Below are positions 1 to 6,329 of a stretch of 7,374 bases of DNA, in pieces. The notes under the pieces were generated by a model, which saw only the letters and a list, made by a program, of their open reading frames with translations, was not told the origin of the DNA and did no database searches. Origin of the DNA: Actinomycetes bacterium (lineage in GTDB: Bacteria > Actinomycetota > Actinomycetes > Actinomycetales > JAJYRW01); assembly GCA_021793895.1 (NCBI GenBank), contig JAJYRW010000066.1, forward strand, positions 1 through 7,374, written 5' to 3'. Position 1 is the stretch's first letter. Every line of letters begins with the position of its first letter. A program made the translations under genes and the position numbers.

Positions 1-870
1 TTCCGATCTCGGCCCGGACATGACTCCTAGAAAACCGATCCGCTCGGCTTCCTTTGCCAGGTCCACAAACTCCTGGGGCGGCACCCAGCGTTCAACTGGA
101 TGGTGCCGGGCCGAAGGGCGAAGGTATTGCGTAATAGTCAGCAGGTCACACCCCGCCTGGTGCAGGGCCTCCATCGACTCCACAATTTCGTCAGTTGTTT
201 CGCCCATGCCCAAAATGAGATTGGACTTGGTGACCAGTTTGGCTTCTTTGGCTCGCGTGAGTACTTCCAGTGACCGGTCATAGCGAAATGCGGGCCGGAT
301 GCGCCGGAAGATTCGCGGAACGGTTTCGAGATTGTGGGCCAGAACTTCGGGTCGGGATTCGTTGACTTCATCCAGCAGATCGGGTTTGCCGTTGAAGTCC
401 GGAATGAGTAGCTCGACGCCGGTGCCGGGATTGAGCTGATGAATTTGTCGAACGGTCTCGGCATAGAGCCAAGCCCCGCCATCTGTCAGGTCATCGCGCG
501 CCACTCCCGTGATGGTCGAATAGCGCAGCTCCATGGTGCGTACCGATTCCGCGACGCGCCGAGGCTCATCGCGATCCAGCGCCTGGGGCTTACCGGTATC
601 AATCTGGCAAAAATCGCATCTGCGTGTGCACTCGGAGCCGCCGATTAAGAATGTGGCTTCGCGGTCCTCCCAGCACTCGAAAATGTTGGGGCAACCCGCC
701 TCCTTACACACGGTATTCAGATTCCCGCTGCCCACCAGATCAGTGAGTTCTTGATAGGCCGGACCCATGACCGCGCGGGTCCGGATCCACTCTGGCTTCT
801 TTTCAATTGGCGTTTCTGCATTGCGCGCCTCGACCCGCAGCAGACGACGTCCCTCCGGTGCAATAGTCAC
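1..870 (-). CDS. lipA: Lipoyl synthase LipA (3' end cut by window edge)
   Basis: Radical SAM enzyme that inserts two sulfur atoms into the octanoyl chain on lipoyl domains of E2 and GcvH, the last step of lipoate synthesis; cytoplasmic. Reading the minus strand from a GTG at 870 gives 290 residues open to the window edge. Both iron-sulfur motifs are present: the auxiliary cluster cysteines C55, C60 and C66 (C-x4-C-x5-C) and the radical SAM C81-x3-C85-x2-C88. Further on, LIPDFNGK and [12 protein letters not shown] are typical LipA blocks. The family is usually about 310-350 residues, so the C-terminus with the conserved RSSY serine ligand lies outside the window. The start is chosen because an in-frame TAA lies 21 nt upstream, no ATG, GTG or TTG lies between, and the protein then begins [17 protein letters not shown] as in actinobacterial LipA. 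No Shine-Dalgarno is seen (see the -10 entry). It lies 62 bp after the MFS gene, same strand. Identification is very secure. Confidence 0.97.
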   Translation of the reverse strand, partial: MTIAPEGRRLLRVEARNAETPIEKKPEWIRTRAVMGPAYQELTDLVGSGNLNTVCKEAGCPNIFECWEDREATFLIGGSECTRRCDFCQIDTGKPQALDRDEPRRVAESVRTMELRYSTITGVARDDLTDGGAWLYAETVRQIHQLNPGTGVELLIPDFNGKPDLLDEVNESRPEVLAHNLETVPRIFRRIRPAFRYDRSLEVLTRAKEAKLVTKSNLILGMGETTDEIVESMEALHQAGCDLLTITQYLRPSARHHPVERWVPPQEFVDLAKEAERIGFLGVMSGPRSE

Positions 871-877
871 GTTTGCC

Positions 878-883
878 AGTCTA
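878..883 (-). promoter_or_regulatory. Putative -10 element for a leaderless lipA transcript
   Basis: On the minus strand TAGACT (fits TANNNT) ends 7 nt before the lipA GTG, the distance expected if transcription starts at the first base of the start codon. There is no Shine-Dalgarno sequence between it and the GTG. No convincing -35 hexamer is seen 16-19 nt upstream. Leaderless starts of this type are common in actinobacteria; assignment here is inference from position and motif. lipA may also be read through from the lipB-MFS transcript. Confidence 0.45.
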
Positions 884-932
884 GAGAGTTATTTTCTGGT
901 TTCTACTCATCACGAGCGCAACACTGTGTGAT

Positions 933-2309
933 TCATTTCACCTTGCTGCGATGCCATCCGGTACCCAGCGCGGCGAAAAATAATCCCAGCGCGGCCAGGG
1001 CGGAGACGGCGAAAGACCAGTTCGGTCCCTGATATTCCGCGATGTTTCCCGCCAGTGAAGATCCCAGCGCATTACCGACAACGATCGCGCCCGAAAGCGT
1101 GGTCATAACCATTCCTTCCCGTCCGGCAGGTGCGCGTTCGCCAGCCACTGAAAAGACGGTGACCATCGTGGGCCCCACAAAGAGCCCGACAATTAAAAGG
1201 ACCGGAATCATCATGCCCGGGGTGCGCGGCACCATCAACAGGGGAGTGGCGCACATGAGCCCAAAGGCTGCCAGGCGCCAGCGCTGGATCTGGGTGATGT
1301 GTTCAGGAAGCGCCACTATGGCCAGGGCCACAATCGCCGCGGTAAAACCCATCAGCGCGTAAAGTAGACCGCCCGCTGAGGCGGCACCCCACCGATCGGC
1401 GGAGGCGGTAATTGCAGCCTGATTGCTGCCAAAAAACGTGCCCATGCCGATCATCCCCAGTCCGGGGCCGACTAGTGCTGGCGCCAAGGGGCGGCGCAGC
1501 GGATTGGGTTCATACCCGGCCGAGGGCTTCGGCTCTGGAACTGTTTGGGACGGCTCTTCTATCGCAGAATCAGGTTCCGGCTCTAGCGCAGCGGCGGGTG
1601 CCGTCTCTAACGCAGCGTCAAGATCTGTCTCTACCGCAGCGGCGGGTTCCGTTTCGTCGAAAACGATCAGCTCGCCGTCCCTAAGTAATTCGCGCGAGGC
1701 AACGGCTGACGGGTGGAGGGCAAACCACGAAACAAAGACGATGGCGACTACGCCGGCCGTGATCAGCCCTAATTCCGGGCGGATTCCGCCGATAATGCCG
1801 ATGAGGGCGGGGCCGAACACGAAGGAGAGCTCGTCGGCGGTGGATTCATAAGACATCGCCACATTGATGTCGCGTGTGCCGGGCCGCGCCAGATTTAACC
1901 AGCGCACGCGTGCCAGCGGACCAACTTGAGGCTGGGTGAAACCCGAAACAAAGCACAGCGCCAAGAGCCAAAAATCCAGTTCACCGGCTGTGACCGCAAC
2001 GACAATGGCCAGCAAGCTCATGCCGTTTAGCGGCGCTGCCACGAGCAGCACGCGTCGTTGCCCGAAGTGATCGGCTAATCCTCCTACCAGTGCGGCGGAA
2101 ATCGCCGTTCCGATTGCGGCAAGCCCGGCCGCCAGGCCCGCGCGCCCGTAGGAGCCGGTCGCGGCGGTTACTAGCACCAAAATTCCCATCGGTGCCATGG
2201 AAAAGGGAAGGCGTGCAATGAAGCCAACGGGAAGAAAAACCTTGCCCGTAATTTCTGGAAGCCGGCCGTAGCCGCGAAAGGCCGCTTTAAGCGCTTCCCA
2301 CCGCGTCAT
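933..2309 (-). CDS. MFS transporter of unknown substrate, between lipB and lipA
   Basis: A 458-residue integral membrane protein of the major facilitator superfamily. Hydrophobic segments fill roughly residues 24-200 (N-terminal half) and 277-450 (C-terminal half). The MFS motif A is visible as GGLADHFGQRRVL at 76-88, between TM2 and TM3. The halves are joined by a cytoplasmic loop of about 70 residues (about 205-273) containing an acidic Ala/Pro-rich octapeptide repeat. The ATG at 2309 is chosen because it overlaps the lipB stop (ATGA), which implies translational coupling, and because MTRWEALKAAFRGYG runs directly into the membrane domain; the open frame continues to 2612, but that part only shadows lipB. 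No signal peptide is needed. The substrate cannot be read from the sequence. Position between two lipoate synthesis genes suggests a link to lipoate, octanoate or fatty acids, but a drug-efflux-like function or chance placement is equally possible. Confidence 0.88.
   Translation of the reverse strand: MTRWEALKAAFRGYGRLPEITGKVFLPVGFIARLPFSMAPMGILVLVTAATGSYGRAGLAAGLAAIGTAISAALVGGLADHFGQRRVLLVAAPLNGMSLLAIVVAVTAGELDFWLLALCFVSGFTQPQVGPLARVRWLNLARPGTRDINVAMSYESTADELSFVFGPALIGIIGGIRPELGLITAGVVAIVFVSWFALHPSAVASRELLRDGELIVFDETEPAAAVETDLDAALETAPAAALEPEPDSAIEEPSQTVPEPKPSAGYEPNPLRRPLAPALVGPGLGMIGMGTFFGSNQAAITASADRWGAASAGGLLYALMGFTAAIVALAIVALPEHITQIQRWRLAAFGLMCATPLLMVPRTPGMMIPVLLIVGLFVGPTMVTVFSVAGERAPAGREGMVMTTLSGAIVVGNALGSSLAGNIAEYQGPNWSFAVSALAALGLFFAALGTGWHRSKVK
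1512..1655 (-). repeat. 24-bp tandem repeat coding octapeptides in the MFS loop
   Basis: About six 24-bp units, in frame, encode residues 219-266 of the transporter: ETEPAAAV, ETDLDAAL, ETAPAAAL, EPEPDSAI, EEPSQTVP and EPKPSAGY. On the plus strand the units are easiest to see as blocks beginning CTCTA at 1581, 1605 and 1629, with a diverged copy at 1557. The first three or four peptide units are well conserved and the last two degenerate. The repeat lies in the central cytoplasmic loop between the two MFS halves, where length changes are tolerated. Slippage during replication is a likely origin (inference). Confidence 0.85.
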
Positions 2310-2938
2310 AGCCGGGCACCATTTAGGTGCTCGCTCAAGAAAAATTCCACATCGTCGAGAAGTTCGGCCGGAGTAACAGCGCCCCGTTCCTGAGCAATGG
2401 AGGTCACGTCCGCATCTGAAATTCCGCACGGAGTAATTGGATTGAACCACGACAGATCGCATGAGACGTTCAGCGCGAACCCGTGCATCGTGACCCCTTT
2501 GGCTACCCGGACACCAATTGCGGCGATTTTTGCCCAGGGCGCGTCGGAGCGGGGAATCCACACACCCGAGCGGCCCTCCACCTGCGCGGCCGTAATGCCC
2601 CAGCGTCGGCAAATTTCAATCAGGCACTCTTCCAAGGTGCGCACATAGCCCACCACATCAACGGGTTCGGGCAGCCGCATAATCGGGTAGCCCACAATTT
2701 GGCCCGGGCCATGCCAGGTAATGCGCCCTCCGCGGTCCACGTCTATCACCGGCGTGTCGTTAGTCGGGCGATCCCAGGACGCCGTTCGCCTTCCAGCTGT
2801 ATACACCGGTTCGTGTTGGACCAGTAAAGTCGTGGACTCTCCGCCGGAGCTAACTGCGGCATGTATCTGGCGCTGTTGTTCCCAAGCCTGGCGATAATCG
2901 ACTAGTTTCCCATCGAATCCAGCCCGTATGTATCGCAT
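2306..2938 (-). CDS. lipB: Octanoyltransferase LipB
   Basis: Lipoyl(octanoyl) transferase: moves the octanoyl group from acyl carrier protein to the lipoyl lysine of E2 or GcvH, the step before LipA; cytoplasmic. The 210-residue product has the full family signature: HEPVYTAGRR (42-51), RGGRITWHGPGQIVGYP (69-85), the catalytic lysine K137 in AKIAAIGVRV, MHGFALNVSCDLSWF (151-165) and the catalytic cysteine C171 in PCGI. Length is normal for actinobacterial LipB. The ATG at 2938 gives MRYIRAGFDGKLVDY, the usual N-terminus; the frame stays open to 3037 (33 more residues not typical of LipB), and an in-frame GTG at 2959 behind a GGGGG run is a weaker alternative. No Shine-Dalgarno precedes 2938, but a TANNNT hexamer lies 7 nt before it. 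The stop overlaps the start of the MFS gene by 4 bp. Confidence 0.96.
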   Translation of the reverse strand: MRYIRAGFDGKLVDYRQAWEQQRQIHAAVSSGGESTTLLVQHEPVYTAGRRTASWDRPTNDTPVIDVDRGGRITWHGPGQIVGYPIMRLPEPVDVVGYVRTLEECLIEICRRWGITAAQVEGRSGVWIPRSDAPWAKIAAIGVRVAKGVTMHGFALNVSCDLSWFNPITPCGISDADVTSIAQERGAVTPAELLDDVEFFLSEHLNGARL

Positions 2939-2945
2939 GCGTGCA

Positions 2946-2951
2946 ATCTTA
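2946..2951 (-). promoter_or_regulatory. Putative -10 element for a leaderless lipB transcript
   Basis: Minus-strand TAAGAT (TANNNT) ends 7 nt before the lipB ATG, so the predicted transcription start is the A of the ATG. A weak -35 candidate, TTGCGG, lies at 2971-2976 with a long 19-bp spacer. The lack of a Shine-Dalgarno before the ATG agrees with a leaderless message. The geometry is the same as at lipA. Assignment is by motif and spacing only. Confidence 0.5.
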
Positions 2952-3029
2952 TCGATCACGGTTTTTGCCCCCGCAATGAAACCGGGCTTTTGGGGCGACA
3001 CCCTGAAAGCGGGCCGGTAGTAGCGACAG

Positions 3030-3038
3030 TTATCCACA
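3030..3038 (+). promoter_or_regulatory. Perfect consensus DnaA box (TTATCCACA)
   Basis: TTATCCACA on the plus strand matches the strict DnaA-binding consensus at all nine positions. It lies in the 140-bp region between the divergent lipB and kinase genes, 41 bp before the kinase start. I found no second perfect copy in the window, so this is not an origin cluster. A single box could let DnaA act as a transcription regulator of one or both genes, or could be a chance match. The rest of this region shows no convincing kinase promoter. Confidence 0.5.
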
Positions 3039-3078
3039 GAATTTTGCGGCCGTCTTCCCGGCCCGTGAATTTTTCGAT

Positions 3079-4797
3079 GTGGTGGAGGGCGTGAAGGGAA
3101 AATCGGTTCTTCAAGTCCCGGGGGTGCAAATCGGGCCCATCCTGGGCCGCGGTTCCAACGCCCGGGTTTGGCAAGCCACGGATGAACAGGGGCGGGCCGT
3201 TGCCGTAAAAGTTTTTGAATCGGACGACGAGGTTCACCAGCGGGCTTTTGATGAGGCCGGGGCGCTGGCGCGGGTAGTGCATCCCAACATCATCAAAATT
3301 CACGGCGTGCACCGCTTACAGGCCGGTTCAATTGCGATCATTATGGATCGCTGCGCCACCACCCTTGCTGGCTTGGTCGAAACCAGCGGCCCACTGCGTG
3401 GAGCGCAGGTCGTCGGCCTCGTGCAGGGAATCTGTCGCGGCTTGGGCGCGCTGCACAGCGCCGGTCTCGTCCACGGCGATATCTCACCCAGCAACATTGG
3501 TTTGAGTTTGGACGGCGTCCCGCAGCTTTTAGATTTCGGTGGCAGTCGTGACCGGCGTACTTTGGGCACCCCGGGGTTCTCGCAGCGGCTGGATGCCCAG
3601 CGCAACAAACCGGCGGACGTGGAAAATCGAATGCGGCGACTGCTGGGCGGAGCACAAGAACACGGAATTGCATTACCCGGGGGACTAGAGCGGGCCCGTG
3701 ATGACGTGTTGGGAACGCTGCGGGTGGGAATTTATGCCCTCAGCGCTGGTTCTAGTGACGCAGCCAGTCGGGGGAGCGTCGTAGCAACGGTGGCTGAGAC
3801 GCTGAATGCGTTTGCAGCGCAGGTGGAGGCGGGCACGGTGGAGGCCAGGCCCGAAAAGCTCGCTGCGGCCGTAAGTGCGGTGATTCCCCCGGCGCCAATT
3901 TCAATCCCGTGGGATTTTGAAAGCGACATTACGCCGCCGTTTCTTACTCCGGTTACGCGGCGTGCTGATGAGTCAGTCGGCGGCAAGGGCGGCCAGGTTG
4001 GCAACGGCGGTGCCGGCGGCCTGGTTGGTAACGGCAGAAACGGCGGCGCCGGTAGCGCCGGTACCGACGGTAGCGCTGGCGGGGATGAATTGTGGGCAGC
4101 CCCATCTGAGCTAATTTCAGTTAGGGCGGGCGAAGATCACACAGCGGCGGTGCGGGATGTGGCTGGAAAATCGAAACGCGCGGCAAACCCGCGCCCAACG
4201 CGGGCAGTGCGTGAAGCGGGGAAACCGAATAAGCGGCCGGTGCTTTTAGCAGCTGCAGTCATTTTGGGGCTGGCCGCAATTGGCGGCGGCGTGGCGATTG
4301 GCGTGGCGGATAACTCGCCCTCGACGCAGGCGGAGGCCGAAAAAGAAGAGTTTGAATCCAAACCGCGCCATGACGTTGCCAGGTGGCAAGAGCGCATTAC
4401 AGATTTAGGGCGAAAGCGCGATGCGGCAATTGTGGCGGGGGATGCGGACCAGTTTCTTGATGTTAATGCACCCAGCGCGCCAGCGGCGCAAGCAGATACC
4501 GAACTGCTGAAACTTCTGGCGCAAAATGACGTGCAGATTGCGGCTTTCGCAACGCAAACTACGGTGCTTGACGTCTTGGAAGAAACACCTGAAAACGCTG
4601 TGCTACTTGCCAATACGCAGATCATCTTGGAGGAGCGGCGCATCGGGGGAACTAGTGATGCGAAGCAGTTGGCGCGGGAGAGATCAAGCCAAAATGCGAC
4701 CGCGCCGCACACCGTCGAAATCGAACTTGCTCGGCATGGGGAGAAATGGCTGGTGTGGGAGACAAAAGAATCGCGGGCTGCCATCCAATCTGAATAG
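3079..4797 (+). CDS. Membrane-anchored Ser/Thr protein kinase with extracytoplasmic domain
   Basis: A 572-residue one-pass membrane kinase. The N-terminal kinase domain (about 17-225) has the glycine loop GRGSNARV (23-30), the ATP lysine K44 in VAVK, a likely partner glutamate E59, the catalytic loop HGDISPSN with D134 and N139, and metal-binding D152 in LDFGG. The activation segment contains GTPGF (163-167), but the APE motif is missing and the C-lobe looks short. HGD replaces HRD, and Ser136 sits where Ser/Thr kinases usually have Lys. A Gly/Asn-rich linker (about 300-336) and a basic stretch (364-386) lead to one hydrophobic segment (387-410). The outer part (411-572) starts with a charged, probably helical stretch and ends HGEKWLVWETK, which faintly recalls NTF2-like domains (inference). 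The GTG at 3079 is the first start in the frame; GTGs at 3082 and 3091 are alternatives, and no well-placed Shine-Dalgarno decides. It converges on sucB. Its target is unknown. Confidence 0.85.
   Translation: MVEGVKGKSVLQVPGVQIGPILGRGSNARVWQATDEQGRAVAVKVFESDDEVHQRAFDEAGALARVVHPNIIKIHGVHRLQAGSIAIIMDRCATTLAGLVETSGPLRGAQVVGLVQGICRGLGALHSAGLVHGDISPSNIGLSLDGVPQLLDFGGSRDRRTLGTPGFSQRLDAQRNKPADVENRMRRLLGGAQEHGIALPGGLERARDDVLGTLRVGIYALSAGSSDAASRGSVVATVAETLNAFAAQVEAGTVEARPEKLAAAVSAVIPPAPISIPWDFESDITPPFLTPVTRRADESVGGKGGQVGNGGAGGLVGNGRNGGAGSAGTDGSAGGDELWAAPSELISVRAGEDHTAAVRDVAGKSKRAANPRPTRAVREAGKPNKRPVLLAAAVILGLAAIGGGVAIGVADNSPSTQAEAEKEEFESKPRHDVARWQERITDLGRKRDAAIVAGDADQFLDVNAPSAPAAQADTELLKLLAQNDVQIAAFATQTTVLDVLEETPENAVLLANTQIILEERRIGGTSDAKQLARERSSQNATAPHTVEIELARHGEKWLVWETKESRAAIQSE
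3973..4083 (+). repeat. Gly/Asn-rich PGRS-like linker within the kinase gene
   Basis: Codes for about residues 299-335 of the kinase. The stretch is built from GGxGG and VGNG motifs (GGKGG, QVGNGG, AGGLVGNG, RNGGAGS), with GGC/GGT-rich codons. It resembles the Gly-Asn repeats of mycobacterial PGRS proteins in composition only. It lies between the kinase domain and the transmembrane segment, so it should be a flexible cytoplasmic tether. It is low-complexity rather than a strict tandem repeat. Confidence 0.6.
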
Positions 4798-4808
4798 CAG
4801 CCCGCGAT
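4770..4808 (-). terminator. Hairpin terminator for the lpdA-sucB transcript, overlapping the kinase stop
   Basis: A perfect 12-bp inverted repeat: left arm ATCGCGGGCTGC (4770-4781), right arm GCAGCCCGCGAT (4797-4808), with a 15-nt loop. On the minus strand the stem is followed by TCTTTTGTC (4769-4761), a fair U-rich tail, so it can end the leftward lpdA-sucB transcript inside the last codons of the kinase gene. In the plus direction the stem is followed by GCGTTCGCACTT with no U-tract, so intrinsic termination of the kinase message is less certain. The kinase TAG (4795-4797) lies in the loop and the first base of the right arm. Confidence 0.65.
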
Positions 4809-4865
4809 GCGTTCGCACTTGTTAAGTACCGGGACCTAGTCGGAGTTGGGCTTCCAGCCCCGATC

Positions 4866-4895
4866 CTCCTTAAGCCCGGTGCTCCTTAAAGCCCG
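4866..4895. repeat. Short direct repeat across the sucB stop codon
   Basis: CTCCTTAAGCCCG (4866-4878) and CTCCTTAAAGCCCG (4882-4895) match except for one extra A. The second copy contains the sucB TAA stop (4886-4888). Read on the minus strand each copy holds a Shine-Dalgarno-like TTAAGGAG, the outer one followed by another G (AAGGAGG). No start codon with a gene follows. It looks like a small local duplication at the 3' end of sucB. Confidence 0.6.
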
Positions 4896-6295
4896 ATATC
4901 GGCCTCAAAATCGCCCTCTTCCAAGCGTTCCTTGATGTCGACCAGGAAGCGGGCCGCATCGGCACCGTCAACGAGGCGATGGTCATAGGTCAGCGCGAGG
5001 TAAATCATGGAGCGAATCGCAATTGTCTCGCCACCCTCACCATCAGAGACAACTACCGGGCGCTTCACAATCGCACCCGTTCCCAGGATTGCAACCTGGG
5101 GCTGGTTGATGATGGGCGTGTCGAACAAGGCTCCGCGGCTACCGGTGTTGGTGATCGTAAACGATCCGCCCGATAGCTCGTCGGGGCCGATCTTATTGGC
5201 GCGCGTGCGCTCGGCAACATCAGCGATCTTGCGAGCCAGGCCGGCGATGTTTAGGTCACCCGCATCGCGAATAACCGGAACGACCAGACCCTGTTCGGTA
5301 TCAACAGCCATGCCAAGATGCTCGGCGCCGTAGTACGTTACCTCGTCACCATCAATGCTGGCATTAAGTTGCGGATGAGCCTTCAACGCCTCAACTGCCG
5401 CCAGTGACAGGAACGACAGATAAGACAGGTTCACGCCTTCACGCTCGCGGAACTCCGCCTTTGCGCGCTCGCGCAATCGGGCAACGCGAGTTAGATCAAC
5501 CTCGATCACGGAGGTAAGTTGCGCAGCAACCTGCAGCGACTCCACCATGCGCGAAGCGATGATCTTCCGGCGGCGGCTCATCTTCTCAGTTTTGCCACGC
5601 AGCGGCGAAGGAGCAGCTGGGGTGCGCGCTGTTTTCTTCGAAGCCGGAGCGGCAGCGGCCGGCTTGGCAGCGGCAGCCTTGGCTGCTTCTGCCTTCGCGT
5701 CAATCGCGGCCTGCACGTCTTGCTTGCGGATCCGACCGCCCACACCCGTGCCCTTGATCCCATCGAGATCGATGTCGTTTTCTTTTGCCATCTTGCGTAC
5801 CAGGGGCGTGACATAACCGGATGCGCCACCGGAGACGGGCTGAGCAGCAGGTTGCTCCGGTGCTTGGGCGGCCTGCGCAGCCGGGGCCTCCTGGGCCGGC
5901 GCTGGATCACGCGGCGCTGGCGTTTCTTGCGCGGCAGCCGCCGGCGCGGCTTGCGCGGCCGGTGCCGGTTCTTGGACTGGGGCTTCTTCCGCTGGGGCAG
6001 GAGTCGGGGCTTCTTCGGCCTGCTGGGCTGGTTCTTCGGTAGCGGCGGGTGCTGCTGCGCCGCTGCCAACTACAGCCAAGACGGTGCCCACTTCGACGGT
6101 TTCGTCTTCTTGGACTCGGATTTCTTGGACGGTGCCGGCTACGGGTGAGGGGATCTCGGTGTCGACCTTGTCGGTGGACACTTCGAGTAAGGGTTCATCC
6201 ACCTCGACGGTGTCGCCTACCTGCTTCAGCCACTGCGTGACCGTGCCTTCGGTGACCGATTCACCCAGTGCGGGCATTGATACTTCTTCAGACAT
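4886..6295 (-). CDS. sucB: 2-oxoacid dehydrogenase E2 (dihydrolipoamide acyltransferase), single lipoyl domain
   Basis: Core acyltransferase of a 2-oxoacid dehydrogenase complex, carrying the lipoyl arm between E1 and E3. The 469-residue protein has one lipoyl domain (about 2-77) with the modified lysine K43 in TDKVDTE, an Ala/Pro/Glu-rich swinging linker (78-158), a peripheral-subunit binding domain (about 161-200, [16 protein letters not shown] through [13 protein letters not shown]), a second Ala/Lys linker, and the catalytic domain (about 235-469) with H439 and D443 in DHRLVDG. Actinobacterial homologues are often labelled succinyltransferase (SucB), yet those studied serve pyruvate dehydrogenase (DlaT/AceF) because their 2-oxoglutarate dehydrogenase carries its own E2-like domain; which substrate applies here cannot be read directly. 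Relatives often have two or three lipoyl domains. The start at 6295 has a GAGGA site 5 nt upstream. It follows lpdA after 33 bp, clearly one operon, and is a substrate of the nearby LipB and LipA. Confidence 0.95.
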   Translation of the reverse strand: MSEEVSMPALGESVTEGTVTQWLKQVGDTVEVDEPLLEVSTDKVDTEIPSPVAGTVQEIRVQEDETVEVGTVLAVVGSGAAAPAATEEPAQQAEEAPTPAPAEEAPVQEPAPAAQAAPAAAAQETPAPRDPAPAQEAPAAQAAQAPEQPAAQPVSGGASGYVTPLVRKMAKENDIDLDGIKGTGVGGRIRKQDVQAAIDAKAEAAKAAAAKPAAAAPASKKTARTPAAPSPLRGKTEKMSRRRKIIASRMVESLQVAAQLTSVIEVDLTRVARLRERAKAEFREREGVNLSYLSFLSLAAVEALKAHPQLNASIDGDEVTYYGAEHLGMAVDTEQGLVVPVIRDAGDLNIAGLARKIADVAERTRANKIGPDELSGGSFTITNTGSRGALFDTPIINQPQVAILGTGAIVKRPVVVSDGEGGETIAIRSMIYLALTYDHRLVDGADAARFLVDIKERLEEGDFEADIGL

Positions 6296-6300
6296 TTAAT

Positions 6301-6305
6301 TCCTC
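6301..6305 (-). promoter_or_regulatory. Ribosome binding site of sucB
   Basis: GAGGA on the minus strand, 5 nt before the ATG at 6295, in the short gap after the lpdA stop. It supports the chosen start and contrasts with lipB and lipA, which lack such a site. Confidence 0.75.
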
Positions 6306-6329
6306 ACGTCTCTCGTAACAGTCGCCGAA

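Noticed and set aside
921..929. Palindrome ACACTGTGT in the gap between the MFS gene and lipA
   Set aside because: The half-sites are only 4 bp, there is no second copy near the lipB promoter, and no known operator is recognised.
2310..2612. Open frame extending the MFS gene 101 codons upstream of the ATG at 2309
   Set aside because: It overlaps the conserved C-terminal half of lipB in another frame, and the extra residues are Arg/Cys/Gly-rich without any transporter character.
2939..3037. 33-codon N-terminal extension of lipB from the start at 3037
   Set aside because: LipB proteins normally begin near MRYIRAGFDG, and the extension lies in the intergenic promoter region containing the DnaA box. 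Only the GTG at 2959 remains a weak alternative.
3030..3038. Chromosomal replication origin suggested by the DnaA box
   Set aside because: Only one perfect box is present, with no cluster, no AT-rich unwinding region and no dnaA, dnaN or rpmH nearby.
4137..4784. Minus-strand open frame of 215 codons opposite the kinase
   Set aside because: It is antisense to the transmembrane and outer part of the kinase, has biased Ser/Ala content typical of shadow frames in G+C-rich DNA, and shows no recognisable motif.
4848..4860. Small hairpin GGGCT-TCC-AGCCC between the convergent genes
   Set aside because: The stem is only 5 bp with a 3-nt loop and has no U-tract on either side; the 12-bp hairpin nearby is the better terminator.
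5519..6148. Long plus-strand open frame of 209 codons opposite sucB
   Set aside because: It mirrors the Ala/Pro linker of sucB on the other strand, is Arg/Leu/Gly-rich low complexity, and the sense frame codes a complete recognisable E2.
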